From: Magnetospirillum sp. XM-1
GTDB taxonomy: Bacteria; Pseudomonadota; Alphaproteobacteria; Rhodospirillales; Magnetospirillaceae
Assembly: GCF_001511835.1 (NCBI RefSeq)
Contig: NZ_LN997848.1
Location: 930,001 to 994,000, forward strand
DNA: 64,000 nt
Direction of reading: 5' to 3'
In this document: in pieces, positions 1-9,031 of the stretch
Numbering within the stretch: the first letter of the stretch is position 1
Layout of the letters: each line of letters opens with the position of its first letter
The notes under the pieces: model-generated
Told to the model about the DNA's origin: nothing
Databases searched by the model: none
The model's input: only the letters and a program-made list of their open reading frames with translations
Program-made: the position numbers and the translations under genes

Positions 1-1542
1 ACCGGCGCCGACCGCGACGCCAAACGGCTGGCCAACGCCCTGCTGCCGGTATGGGCCGGGCGCCTCAACACCCGGCACGGACGGAATTACAGCCTGGGAT
101 TCTGGCGGGTGCTGCTGATGAAGTGGCTGACCATCTGCATCCCGCCGCTATGGCAGCGCTACCGCCAGGTGGAGGAGGTCGCCCGCCTGTACCGCGACCG
201 GGCGTTGACGGTGGTCGTCTGTGCCGACGTGGCGGAGCGGTGGCCGGTGAACGGCTGCGAAGGACTGACCGAGAGCTTCGCCGATCCCGCCTGGGACTTC
301 CGGCTGACCTCGGCCATGGTGGCGCGGCTGGCGCCCCCGGCCTGGCGTCTGGAAACGGCCCCGGCCCCGGCCCTGGGACCCGCCCGGCCCCAGAGCGGAG
401 CCGCTCCCGGCCGCTCCCTCATCCGCCGCGTGCTGGGACGTCTGCCGGTGGACAGCGTGCCCGGTGCCCCGATTTCCCACCGCCTTCTGCTGTCCGCCTG
501 GGCCGCGCTGCTGCCCCGCCGGGCGGCCCGTCACCATTACGATCCCGCCGGCGGTCCGGTCTCGGCGGTATTCCCCGCCGCGTTCCTGGCGTTGCTGGAC
601 GACTTCCTGGGCCGGTTGCTGCCCCGGAGTTTCGCCGAGGACTTTCCCGCGCTGGAAGCACGGGCCCTGGCCCACCGCTATTTCCCCGGCCGGCTGTGCG
701 TCGATGCCCTGGACACCGAGGAGGATCGCCGGCGGCTGACCCATGCCCTGGCCCACGAACGGGGCGAACGGCTGGTCAGCGTCCAGCATGGCGGCATCTA
801 CGGCACAGCGAAGGCCATGATGGTCGGCGCCGAGACGGAATATCCCTATGATGCCTTCCTGACCTGGGGCTGGACGGCGCAGGAAGACCTTGCCGGACGT
901 TTCGTTCCCATACCCTCGCCCGCGCTGTCGCGGCTGGCGGGCCGCCGCGGCGAGGATGACGGACGGTTGTTGATGGTGGGGGGGGCCATGCTGGTGCACG
1001 GCACCCGGCTGGGCTGGCTGCCCAAGCCGACCCATTATCTGGAGTACCGCCGGATGAAGACGGCCTTCCTGGGGGGGCTCGATCCGACTCCGCTGGCCGC
1101 CGCCCATTACCGCCCCTATCGCCGCAAGCCAGAGGTGCTGAGGGACGAGGATCATCTCAGACAGCGGGGCTTTTCCCTGCCCCTGGTCGAGGGCGACCTG
1201 GATCCCGCCCTGCTGTCGTGCCGTCTGGCGGTCATCGACCATCCCATTACCTCCATGCTTGCCGTGATGGCCGCTAATGTGCCGACGGTATTGCTGTGGC
1301 AGGCCGAGGCCTGGCCGATGGCCCGTCAGGCGGAACCGTTTTTCGCCGAGTTGCGCCGCGTCGGCATCCTGCATCACGATCCGGCTGCCGCCGCCGCCCA
1401 TGTCAACCGGGTGTGGGCGGACGTGCCGGTCTGGTGGAACGATCCGGATGTTCAGGCCGCGCGGCGGCGCTTTGCCGAGCGTTATGCCCTGACATCCCGA
1501 TTTTGGTGGTGGAACTGGCTGAAGGTTCTGGCCCGGCTGTAG
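1..1542 (+). CDS. LIC12162-family putative transferase, 5' end outside window
   Basis: The frame is open from the first base to the TAG at 1540-1542, so the gene begins upstream of the window; at least 513 residues are present. The N-terminal part seen here reads LNTRHGRNYSLGFWRVLL, which resembles the conserved N-terminal segment of LIC12162-type proteins found in leptospiral and other O-antigen clusters. A later stretch, LVSVQHGGIYGTAK, and the C-terminal region on blocking and release of the substrate (ITSMLAVMAANVPTVLLW) look like a GT-B fold of the capsule/Kdo transferase kind. The exact sugar or acceptor is unknown. It lies 90 bases upstream of the cytidylyltransferase gene and probably belongs to the same transcription unit. 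Family assignment rests on pattern memory only. Confidence 0.75.
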   Translation, partial: TGADRDAKRLANALLPVWAGRLNTRHGRNYSLGFWRVLLMKWLTICIPPLWQRYRQVEEVARLYRDRALTVVVCADVAERWPVNGCEGLTESFADPAWDFRLTSAMVARLAPPAWRLETAPAPALGPARPQSGAAPGRSLIRRVLGRLPVDSVPGAPISHRLLLSAWAALLPRRAARHHYDPAGGPVSAVFPAAFLALLDDFLGRLLPRSFAEDFPALEARALAHRYFPGRLCVDALDTEEDRRRLTHALAHERGERLVSVQHGGIYGTAKAMMVGAETEYPYDAFLTWGWTAQEDLAGRFVPIPSPALSRLAGRRGEDDGRLLMVGGAMLVHGTRLGWLPKPTHYLEYRRMKTAFLGGLDPTPLAAAHYRPYRRKPEVLRDEDHLRQRGFSLPLVEGDLDPALLSCRLAVIDHPITSMLAVMAANVPTVLLWQAEAWPMARQAEPFFAELRRVGILHHDPAAAAAHVNRVWADVPVWWNDPDVQAARRRFAERYALTSRFWWWNWLKVLARL

Positions 1543-1632
1543 ACGGAACTTGAACGGCGGGGGCACTTACGGGAATATCCGCAGCAACCGGGTGGAGATG
1601 TCCGGGGTGTGGTTCAGACGAGGTTCGGGTTT

Positions 1633-2415
1633 ATGAAAGTGGTCATTCTGTGCGGCGGTTTCGGGACGCGCATCCGCGACGTGGCCGACGACATCCCCAA
1701 GCCGATGATTCCCATCGGCAATCTGCCCATCGTCTGGCACATCATGAAGAGCTACTCGGCGGCGGGCCACAAGGATTTCGTCCTGTGCCTGGGCTATAAG
1801 AGCCACGCCGTGAAGCAGTTTTTCCTGAACTACGACATCCACGGCGGTGACTTCACCATCGCGCTGGGCGCCGAAAAGCAGATCACCTATCACGGTGAAG
1901 TGCGCCACGACGACTGGAACGTCACCCTGGCCGAGACCGGGCTGAACGCCATGACCGGGGCGCGCATCAAGCGTATCAGGAAGTACCTGGGCGACGACGA
2001 GAACTTCCTGCTGACCTACGGCGACGGCGTTTCCGACGTGGATCTGGACGCCCTGCTGGCCTTCCACAAGTCCCACGGCAAGATCCTGACGGTGACCGGC
2101 GTCCATCCGCCGGGCCGCTTCGGCGAGATCGAGCACGAGGGTGGCCGGGTCCAGGGCTTCAACGAGAAGTCCCAGACCACGTCCGGCATGATCTCGGGCG
2201 GCTATTTCGTCTGCCGGCGCGAGATCTTCGACTATCTCGACGACCGCGAGGATCTGGTGTTCGAGGTCGGCCCGGTCCGCGCCCTGGTGGCGGCGGGCGA
2301 GATGATGGTCTTTGAACATCACGGCTTCTGGCAGTGCATGGACACCTATCGCGACTGGAGTCTGCTGCGCGATCTGTGGGATAGCGGTAAGGCGCCGTGG
2401 AAGTCGTGGGAATGA
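1633..2415 (+). CDS. rfbF: Glucose-1-phosphate cytidylyltransferase
   Basis: The 260-residue product should make CDP-glucose from CTP and glucose 1-phosphate, the first step to CDP-linked 6-deoxy or 3,6-dideoxy sugars. The N-terminus carries the nucleotidyltransferase signature CGGFGTR (residues 6-12) followed by KPMIPIGNLPI, and the chain length is normal for RfbF. An ATG eight codons upstream (1609) is also open, but the family normally begins MKxVILCGG, so 1633 is chosen. Its stop overlaps the start of the next SDR gene (ATGA), which implies co-translation. No textbook CDP-glucose 4,6-dehydratase (RfbG) follows it; two other SDR enzymes do. Confidence 0.92.
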   Translation: MKVVILCGGFGTRIRDVADDIPKPMIPIGNLPIVWHIMKSYSAAGHKDFVLCLGYKSHAVKQFFLNYDIHGGDFTIALGAEKQITYHGEVRHDDWNVTLAETGLNAMTGARIKRIRKYLGDDENFLLTYGDGVSDVDLDALLAFHKSHGKILTVTGVHPPGRFGEIEHEGGRVQGFNEKSQTTSGMISGGYFVCRREIFDYLDDREDLVFEVGPVRALVAAGEMMVFEHHGFWQCMDTYRDWSLLRDLWDSGKAPWKSWE

Positions 2416-3359
2416 GTCCGATCCTTCTCACCGGCGGCTTCGGCTATCTGGGTGGGCGCATCGCGCGGCACCTGATCGCTCAGGGCAAGACGGTGCGCAT
2501 CACCACCAGGCGGGGCCCGGAATCCTGGCCCGACTGGGCCAAGGATGCCGAGGTGGTGCGCCTTGCGCCGTCCGACGATACCGCTCTGCTGGCGGTCTGC
2601 CAGGGTGTATCCGCCCTGGTCCACCTGTCGGCCATGAACGAGGTGGACTGCACCACCGATCCGGTGGGCGCGCTGGAAGCCAACGGCGTCGATACGGTGC
2701 GGCTGCTGCAGGCGGCCCTGAAGGCTGGTGTCGGCCGCTTTCTCTATTTCTCCACCGCCCGGGTCTATGGCGAGCCGCTGATCGGGCGGATCGAGGAGAG
2801 TATGATCTGCCGGCCGGTGCATCCCTATGGCATCAGCCACAAGGTGGCCGAGGACTACATCCTGGCGGAAGCCGGCAAGGGCCGCATCCAGGCGGCCTGT
2901 CTGCGGCTGTCCAACGCCCTGGGGGCGCCCGCCGATCCGCTGATCAATCGCTGGACCCTGGTGGCCAACGATCTGTGCCGCCAGGTGGGCAGCAGCGGCA
3001 AGATGGTGCTGAAGAGCAGCGGCGTGGCGCTGCGCGACTTCATCCCCATGGCCGAGGTGGCCCGCGCCGTCCGGTTCCTGCTGGAGGTCGACGGGCCCAA
3101 GCTGGGCGATGGCATCTTCAACCTGGGTGTTGGGCATTCCTCCTCCATCCGCGATCTCGCCGACCTGATTCAGGCCCGCGCCGAGGCGGTGCTGGGCTTC
3201 CGGCCGGTGCTGGAGCGCCCGGATCCCAAGCCGGGCGAGGTGGCCGATCCCCTGGACTTCCGGGTGGACCGGCTGGCGGCGGCCGGATTCGCCGCGTCCC
3301 GTGACCTCGCATCCGAGATCGATCAAACCCTGATTTTGTGCCGCAAGGCCTTTGGCTGA
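2412..3359 (+). CDS. NAD-dependent epimerase/dehydratase (extended SDR)
   Basis: A 315-residue short-chain dehydrogenase of the extended type. It starts with the Rossmann motif GGFGYLGG near residue 8 and has the catalytic YGISHK (YxxxK) near residue 140, preceded by a serine-containing FSTARVYG strand. It should act on a nucleotide-activated sugar, most likely the CDP-hexose made by the gene just upstream. The start at 2412 overlaps the rfbF stop (ATGA); an upstream in-frame start at 2397 would lengthen the overlap and is less likely. Whether it is a 4,6-dehydratase, an epimerase or a 4-reductase cannot be told from the sequence alone. Confidence 0.85.
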   Translation: MSPILLTGGFGYLGGRIARHLIAQGKTVRITTRRGPESWPDWAKDAEVVRLAPSDDTALLAVCQGVSALVHLSAMNEVDCTTDPVGALEANGVDTVRLLQAALKAGVGRFLYFSTARVYGEPLIGRIEESMICRPVHPYGISHKVAEDYILAEAGKGRIQAACLRLSNALGAPADPLINRWTLVANDLCRQVGSSGKMVLKSSGVALRDFIPMAEVARAVRFLLEVDGPKLGDGIFNLGVGHSSSIRDLADLIQARAEAVLGFRPVLERPDPKPGEVADPLDFRVDRLAAAGFAASRDLASEIDQTLILCRKAFG

Positions 3360-3373
3360 CGGAGTTCTTTGCC

Positions 3374-4402
3374 ATGCGCGTCCTGGTTACCGGTCACAAC
3401 GGCTATATCGGCCCGATCATGCTGCGGGTGCTGAGTGCGGCCGGGCATGATTGCGTCGGCCTCGACACCGACTATTTCGTCGGCTGCGAGTTCGACGAGG
3501 CCAAGGCGCCGTGTCCCGAGCTGAAGGTCGACATCCGCGACGTCGAGCCGAAGCATCTGGAAGGTTTCGACGCCATCGTCCATCTGGCCGCGCTCTCCAA
3601 CGACCCCATGGGCGACATCAACGACGACTGGACCTACGACATCAACCTGCGGGCCACCATCAAGCTGGCCGAATACGCCAAGGCCGCCGGGGTGAAGCGC
3701 TTCGTCTACGCCTCGTCTTGCTCCATCTACGGGTCCTCGGGCTTTACCGGCTTCGTCGACGAGACGGCGCCCTTCGCGCCGCTGACCGCCTACGCCATCA
3801 GCAAGGTCAAGTGCGAGGAGGCCCTGGCCGCCCTGGCCGGTCCCGGCTTCTCGCCCACCTACATGCGCAACGCCACGGCGTTCGGCGCCAGCCCCCGGCT
3901 GCGCCTCGACATCGTCTTGAACAATCTGTGCGCCTGGGCGGTGACCACCGGCAAGATCAACATCATGAGCGACGGCAGCCCCTGGCGCCCGGTGGTCCAT
4001 ATCGAGGACATCAGCCGCGCCGTCGCCGCCGTGCTGGCCGCCCCCGTCGAGGTGGTGCACGACCAGGGCTTCAATGTCGGCCTGAACAGCGAGAATTATC
4101 AGGTGCGCGACATCGCCGGCTTCGTCAAGGCGGCGGTGCCCGAAGCCGAGGTCACCTATGCCGGCGGCAACAATCCCGATCCGCGCTCCTATCGGGTCAG
4201 CTTCGACAAATATGCCAAGGCCTTCCCCGACTTCCCCCTGAAGTGGACGGTGGCGGCCGGCGCCCGCGAGCTGGTGGACGCCTACCGCGCCCACGGCCTG
4301 ACCCTGGACGAGTTTCAGGGACGCCGCTATATCCGCCTGAAGCAGATCAAGCACCTGATCGACACCGGCTCGGTGGACGACAGCCTGCGCTGGAAGAAGT
4401 AA
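3374..4402 (+). CDS. NAD-dependent epimerase/dehydratase (extended SDR)
   Basis: A 342-residue extended SDR with the cofactor motif GHNGYIG (residues 7-13) and the active-site segment YAISK, preceded by ASSCSIYG. The start is taken at the ATG from which MRVLVTGHNGYIG reads; a longer in-frame start at 3338 would overlap the previous gene and add residues not usual in the family. It lies 14 bases after the previous SDR and 25 before the RmlC-like gene, so the four genes from 1633 to 4886 look like one sugar-activation module. Its substrate is inferred, not shown, to be the CDP-sugar. Confidence 0.85.
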   Translation: MRVLVTGHNGYIGPIMLRVLSAAGHDCVGLDTDYFVGCEFDEAKAPCPELKVDIRDVEPKHLEGFDAIVHLAALSNDPMGDINDDWTYDINLRATIKLAEYAKAAGVKRFVYASSCSIYGSSGFTGFVDETAPFAPLTAYAISKVKCEEALAALAGPGFSPTYMRNATAFGASPRLRLDIVLNNLCAWAVTTGKINIMSDGSPWRPVVHIEDISRAVAAVLAAPVEVVHDQGFNVGLNSENYQVRDIAGFVKAAVPEAEVTYAGGNNPDPRSYRVSFDKYAKAFPDFPLKWTVAAGARELVDAYRAHGLTLDEFQGRRYIRLKQIKHLIDTGSVDDSLRWKK

Positions 4403-4427
4403 GGCCGCTCAAAACAAGGAAGTGCTC

Positions 4428-4886
4428 ATGTCGTCGAAGATTCACGGCCTCAACATCATCCCGCTGCGCAAAATTCCCGACGAGCGCGGCACGATCATGC
4501 ACATGCTCCGCGCCGACGCGCCCCATTTCGACAAGTTCGGCGAGATCTACTTCGCCACCGCCTATCCGGGCGTGATCAAGGCGTGGCACCTGCACACCAA
4601 GCAGGCCCAGAATTATTGCTGCATCCAGGGCATGATCAAGCTGGTCTGCTACGACGACCGCGCCGACAGCCCGACCAAGGGCGTGCTGCAGGAAATCGTC
4701 ATGGGCGACCTGAATTACGTTCTGGTTCAAATTCCGCCGCTGCTGATCAATGGCTGGAAGTGCATCGGGACCCAGACGGCGCTGCTGGCCAATTGCGCCG
4801 ACATGCCCCATGACCCCACCGAGATGAAGCGCATCGATCCCTTCGATCCGGCCATTCCCTACGACTGGGCGCTGAAGCACGGCTGA
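4428..4886 (+). CDS. dTDP-4-dehydrorhamnose 3,5-epimerase-like cupin protein
   Basis: A 152-residue cupin-fold protein of the RmlC/RfbC family, shorter than the usual 180 residues. The core reads VIKAWHLHTKQ near residue 50, where RmlC has its active-site histidine, followed by a cupin strand with QNYCCIQGMIKLVCYD. It probably epimerises C3 and/or C5 of a 4-keto nucleotide sugar. The ATG at 4428 is preferred over a GTG at 4422 because AAGGAAG at 4416-4422 sits at good distance as a ribosome binding site. Its stop overlaps the next gene's start (TGATG). With no rmlA, rmlB or rmlD nearby, a substrate other than the dTDP sugar is likely. Confidence 0.8.
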   Translation: MSSKIHGLNIIPLRKIPDERGTIMHMLRADAPHFDKFGEIYFATAYPGVIKAWHLHTKQAQNYCCIQGMIKLVCYDDRADSPTKGVLQEIVMGDLNYVLVQIPPLLINGWKCIGTQTALLANCADMPHDPTEMKRIDPFDPAIPYDWALKHG

Positions 4887-5776
4887 TGAGCCCACGCGTC
4901 TCCATCGTCATTCCCACTTACAACCAGGCGGACTTCCTGAAGGAATGCCTGGATTCGGTCCGCGCTCAAACCGTGGCCGACTGGGAATGCATCGTGGTGA
5001 ACAATTTCTCGGCCGACCATACCCGTGATGTGGTTCTGGCCTATGGCGATCCCCGCATCCAGCTGATCGACTTTGCCAACCAGGGCGTCATCGCCGCATC
5101 GCGCAATGTCGGCATCCGGGCGGCCAGGGCCGAGTGGGTGGCGTTTCTCGATTCCGATGACCTGTGGGCGCCCAACAAGCTGGAACTGTGCCTGGCGGCG
5201 GTCACCGACGGCGTCGATCTGGTCTCCCACCCCGAGCATTTCCTGAAGGATGGGGCCATCGTCAACCGAACCCAAGCGGCCCCGGCCGAGCGCTGCCGTT
5301 TCGAGCGTCTGCTGCTGGACGGCAATTGCCTGTCGCCGTCGGCGGTGCTGGTGCGCCGGGCCTTGCTGGAGCGGGCGGGCGGCTTTTGCGAGGATCGCGA
5401 GGTCATTACCGCCGAGGACGCCGACCTGTGGCTGCGTCTGGCGGCCCTGGGGGCGCGTATGACCTGCATCCCGCAGCCCGTGGGCTACTACCGCCTTCAC
5501 GGCGAGCAGAATTCAAAGGGTGTGGCGCGCCACATGGAGGCCTCGCTGACCGTGCTGGAGCGCCATCTCCCCGCCCTGCCCGGCAAGGGCGGCTGGCGGG
5601 GGCGGCGTGCCAGGGCGCGCATCGTCTATGGCGCGGCCCGGACGGAACAGAAATTGGGCCGCGGCCCGGCGGCATTGTCGCTGCTGGCCCGTTCAGCCCT
5701 GCTCTGGCCGTTTCAGATCCGTCTGCTGCCTGCGTTTTTGCTGTCGCTCCGGGCTCTGCCCGGCCCCCGCGCGTGA
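4886..5776 (+). CDS. Family 2 glycosyltransferase
   Basis: A 296-residue soluble GT-A enzyme. It opens with VSIVIPTYNQADFLKECLDSV and carries the metal-binding motif FLDSDD (DxD) near residue 90, the hallmark of GT2 transferases. ITAEDADLWLRL near residue 180 provides the ED general-base region. It likely adds one sugar to the lipid-linked repeat unit at the cytoplasmic face. Start and previous stop overlap as TGATG, so it is translated with the RmlC-like gene. The sugar transferred is unknown. Confidence 0.9.
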   Translation: MSPRVSIVIPTYNQADFLKECLDSVRAQTVADWECIVVNNFSADHTRDVVLAYGDPRIQLIDFANQGVIAASRNVGIRAARAEWVAFLDSDDLWAPNKLELCLAAVTDGVDLVSHPEHFLKDGAIVNRTQAAPAERCRFERLLLDGNCLSPSAVLVRRALLERAGGFCEDREVITAEDADLWLRLAALGARMTCIPQPVGYYRLHGEQNSKGVARHMEASLTVLERHLPALPGKGGWRGRRARARIVYGAARTEQKLGRGPAALSLLARSALLWPFQIRLLPAFLLSLRALPGPRA

Positions 5777-5851
5777 ATTGGTTTTGACCGGCGCCCGCGA
5801 TTGTTCCAGTATCGCGGCGCTTTTCAGCCCCCATCGGAGCCCCTGACCACC

Positions 5852-6865
5852 ATGATCAAAGTCGGCGTTATCGGTTACGGTTACTGGGGGCCCAATCTCG
5901 TCCGCAACTTCGCGACCTCGGACCGCACCAAGATGGTCGCGGTGGCCGATTTGGAGCCCAAGCGTCTGGCGGTGGCCGAGCGCTCCTATCCCGGTATCCG
6001 CACGACCACCAACCCCGCCGACCTGTTCGCCGCCACCGACATCGACGCGGTGGCCATCTCGACGCCGGTGCAATACCATTTCGATCTGGCCCTGGCGGCG
6101 CTTCAGGCCGGCAAGCATGTGCTGGTGGAAAAGCCCATGGCGGCATCGGCGGCCGATTGTCGCCGCCTGATCGACGAGGCGGCCAAGCGCAACCTGACCT
6201 TGATGGTCGATCACACCTTCATCTATACCCCCGCCGTGCAGAAGATGCGCGACCTGGTCCAGACCGGCGAACTGGGCGATATCTATTATTACGACTCGGT
6301 GCGGGTCAATCTGGGCCTGTTCCAGCACGACGTGAACGTGCTGTGGGATCTGGCGGTCCATGACCTGTCCATCATCGAATACGTGCTGGGCAAGGTGCCG
6401 GTGGCGGTATCGGCCACGGGCATCAGCCATGTGCCGGGGGCGCCCGAGAACATCGCCTACCTGACGATGTTCTTCGAGGATTCGACCATCGCCCACATCA
6501 ACGTCAACTGGCTGGCCCCGGTCAAAGTGCGTCAGACCCTGATCTCGGGCTCGAAGAAGATGGTGGTCTTCAACGAGCTGGAGCCGTCGGAGAAGATCAA
6601 GATCTACGACAAGGGCATCGTCCTGAACGACGACCAGGAGCAGATCAACAAGCTGATCGCCGGCTATCGCACCGGCGACATGCTGGCCCCGCAACTGGCC
6701 GGGACCGAGGCCCTGGCGGCCGAGGTCCGGCATTTCGCCGATTGCATCGAGACCGGTGCGACACCGCTGACCGATGGCGAGATGGGCTACAACGTGGTCA
6801 AGGTGCTGGAGGCCGCGTCCAAGTCGCTGGCCCAGCGCGGCGCCTCGGTGGCCGTGGAACGCTGA
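5852..6865 (+). CDS. Gfo/Idh/MocA-family NAD(P)-dependent oxidoreductase
   Basis: A 337-residue oxidoreductase starting with the Rossmann motif GVIGYGYWGPN (residues 5-15) and holding the family motif EKP at residues 93-95 and a DLAVHD segment that supplies the D-x-x-x-H pair. Proteins with this GYGYWGPN motif next to an aminotransferase and a hexapeptide acyltransferase usually oxidise C3 of a UDP-acetamido sugar (WbpB/WlbA type). The ATG at 5852 has CGGAG upstream; the open frame extends further 5' without a family match. It is followed after 17 bases by a DegT aminotransferase, which fits a paired 3-keto/3-amino step. Confidence 0.88.
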   Translation: MIKVGVIGYGYWGPNLVRNFATSDRTKMVAVADLEPKRLAVAERSYPGIRTTTNPADLFAATDIDAVAISTPVQYHFDLALAALQAGKHVLVEKPMAASAADCRRLIDEAAKRNLTLMVDHTFIYTPAVQKMRDLVQTGELGDIYYYDSVRVNLGLFQHDVNVLWDLAVHDLSIIEYVLGKVPVAVSATGISHVPGAPENIAYLTMFFEDSTIAHINVNWLAPVKVRQTLISGSKKMVVFNELEPSEKIKIYDKGIVLNDDQEQINKLIAGYRTGDMLAPQLAGTEALAAEVRHFADCIETGATPLTDGEMGYNVVKVLEAASKSLAQRGASVAVER

Positions 6866-6882
6866 GTTTGGAGACGTACCAG

Positions 6883-7983
6883 ATGATTCCCTTTCTCGAC
6901 CTCAAGGCCCAGTACCGTCAGATCAAGGACGAGGTCGGTGCCGCCATCATGAAGGTAGTCGACAGCGGCGCCTATGTGGGCGCCGGTCCCGAGGGCAAGC
7001 CCTTCGAGGCGGAATTCGCCGCCTATTGCGGCGTGGCCGACGCCGCCGGCGTCAATTCGGGCACCACGGCGCTGCATCTGGCCCTGCTGGCCGCCGGCAT
7101 CAAGCCGGGCGACGAGGTGATCACCGTCGGCGCCACCTTCGTGGCCACCACGGCGGCCATTCTCTATGCCAACGCCAAGCCGGTCTTCGTCGATGTGGAC
7201 CCCGTCACCTGGACCATGGACCCGGCCAAGATCGAGGCGGCCATCACGCCGAAGACCAAGGCCATCCTGCCGGTCCATCTGCACGGTCTGATGGCCGACA
7301 TGGACCCCATCATGGCCGTCGCCGCCAAGCACGGTCTCAAGGTCGTCGAGGATTGCGCCCAGGCCCATGGCGCCGAGTACAAGGGCCGCCGCGCCGGCTC
7401 CATCGGCCATGTGGGCTGCTTCAGCTTCTATCCCGGCAAGAATCTCGGCGCCTATGGCGAAGGCGGGGCCATCGTCTCCAACGATCCCGAGATCATGAAG
7501 ACGGTGCGCATGCTGCGCGACTGGGGGCAGGCCAAGAAGTACGACCACGTGCTGAAGGGCTTCAACGCCCGCCTGGACGAGATCCAGGCCGCCGTGTTGC
7601 GCGTCAAGCTCAAGTACATCGAAGGCTGGACCGAGGGTCGCCGCGCCGTGGCCGCCCGCTATGAGGCCGGTCTGGCCGGTCTGGGCATCGGCATTCCCAA
7701 GCCGCCGGTCCATTGCCGCCACGTCTACCACGTCTATGCCATCCGCAGCGCCGACCGCGACGGGCTTCAGGCCAAGTTGCAGGAGGCGGGGGTATCCACC
7801 GGCATTCATTATCCGGTGCCGGTCCATCTTCAGACCGCCTATGCCGACCTGGGCTACAAGGCTGGCGATCTGCCGGTGACGGAACAGATTGCCAGCGAAT
7901 GGCTGTCGCTGCCCATGTTCGCCGAGCTTGAAGCGGCTCAGGTGGACGCGGTGATCCGGGCGGTGAAGCAGGCTGGTGGGTAG
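6883..7983 (+). CDS. DegT/DnrJ/EryC1/StrS aminotransferase (WbpE-like)
   Basis: A 366-residue PLP-dependent sugar aminotransferase. The PLP lysine is K186 in SFYPGKNLGAYGEGG, and EDCAQAHGA near residue 156 binds the cofactor. The N-terminus MIPFLDLKAQY is typical of WbpE/WlbC-type enzymes that aminate C3 of UDP-3-keto-acetamido sugars. Start at 6883 has TTTGGAGA upstream. It directly follows the Gfo/Idh gene, supporting a joint oxidise-then-aminate role. The gene that would N-acetylate the product may be the hexapeptide enzyme at 16404-16883 or the NeuD-like protein at 9032-9769. Confidence 0.9.
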   Translation: MIPFLDLKAQYRQIKDEVGAAIMKVVDSGAYVGAGPEGKPFEAEFAAYCGVADAAGVNSGTTALHLALLAAGIKPGDEVITVGATFVATTAAILYANAKPVFVDVDPVTWTMDPAKIEAAITPKTKAILPVHLHGLMADMDPIMAVAAKHGLKVVEDCAQAHGAEYKGRRAGSIGHVGCFSFYPGKNLGAYGEGGAIVSNDPEIMKTVRMLRDWGQAKKYDHVLKGFNARLDEIQAAVLRVKLKYIEGWTEGRRAVAARYEAGLAGLGIGIPKPPVHCRHVYHVYAIRSADRDGLQAKLQEAGVSTGIHYPVPVHLQTAYADLGYKAGDLPVTEQIASEWLSLPMFAELEAAQVDAVIRAVKQAGG

Positions 7984-7988
7984 GACCG

Positions 7989-9020
7989 GTGGATTCCGTC
8001 CTGCTGACCGGTGCCGATGACGGGGAGCTGACCGCTTTTCTCGACGGACTGGGAGGCTCGGGCGGCTTTCCGGTGCTTGCCTATCACTATCCCTTCTATC
8101 GCGACCTGTTGTCCGACTTGGGGGTAGGGGAACCGATGACCCTGGCCTTGCGCCGCCATGGACGTCTGGTGGCGGTGCTGCCCACGATCCTCAAGCGGGC
8201 GCCGGAAGGCTCCGTTCTGGCTTCCCTGCCGTTTTTCGGCCCCAATGGCGGCGTGATCTGTTCCGAGGCCGAGGCGGAAGCCGCGGTTCCCGCTCTCCTG
8301 GAGGCGGCGCGTCAGCGGCTTCTGGCCGAATCAAACCCTCTCGCCATGGTCGTCTATACTCCGCTGTTCGGGCGGGATGCGGCGCTGTATGCCCAGGCCT
8401 TGGGCCAGGGCGAGGTGGTCGAGCGCTTCACCCAGCTGACCGCATTGGACGGCCGGCCATGGTCCAAGGGGCTGCGCTACGACATCCGTCGGGCCGCCAC
8501 CCTGGGGGTGACAGTCGAGGATGGCGTCGACGGCGACCGGTTGGCCGAGTTCTACGGGCTCTATCGCCAGAACTGCGCCGATGCCGGAATCCCGCAGAAG
8601 CCGTTCTCGGTGGTCGAAACCCTGGCCCGGTCCCCCGGGGAGGCCCGCTTTCTCTTCGCCTATCATGAGGGCCGCATGGTGGCGGGGCTTCTAAATCTCT
8701 GGGGGCCCCGGATCGTCAGCTATTACATGCCCTGCACCCTGGCCGATGCCCGCGCGCTGCAGCCTGGATCGCTGTTGATCGACCGTGCCGCCGCCGATGC
8801 CCGTGCCGCCGGACGGCAATGGTGGAATTGGGAGGGCTCGCCCAACCGCGATTGCGGCGTCTATCACTTCAAGCAACGCTGGAACAGCGAGGAGAGCCCC
8901 TTTCGCATCCATGTGGTCGCGCTGTGTCCGCTGGACCGGTTGGCCCGATTGGGCCGCGAGGGATTGGCGGCGGCATTTCCCTGGTTCTTCGTCTATCCTT
9001 TCGATCGCTTGCCTGGGTGA
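7989..9020 (+). CDS. GNAT/FemAB-like acyltransferase
   Basis: A 343-residue protein with GTG start at 7989, five bases after the aminotransferase stop. The central part (about residues 155-290) reads like a GNAT/FemAB domain: LRYDIRRAATLGV, a segment FYGLYRQNCADAGIPQKPF, then FLFAYHEGRMVAGLLNLW, ending with QWWNWEGSPNRDCGVYHFKQRW. This SP.....G...FK.. pattern is common in FemAB-like proteins of exopolysaccharide loci. It probably transfers an acyl or aminoacyl group to an aminosugar. Substrate and donor cannot be read from the sequence. Confidence 0.7.
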   Translation: MDSVLLTGADDGELTAFLDGLGGSGGFPVLAYHYPFYRDLLSDLGVGEPMTLALRRHGRLVAVLPTILKRAPEGSVLASLPFFGPNGGVICSEAEAEAAVPALLEAARQRLLAESNPLAMVVYTPLFGRDAALYAQALGQGEVVERFTQLTALDGRPWSKGLRYDIRRAATLGVTVEDGVDGDRLAEFYGLYRQNCADAGIPQKPFSVVETLARSPGEARFLFAYHEGRMVAGLLNLWGPRIVSYYMPCTLADARALQPGSLLIDRAAADARAAGRQWWNWEGSPNRDCGVYHFKQRWNSEESPFRIHVVALCPLDRLARLGREGLAAAFPWFFVYPFDRLPG

Positions 9021-9031
9021 GGGAGGGAACC

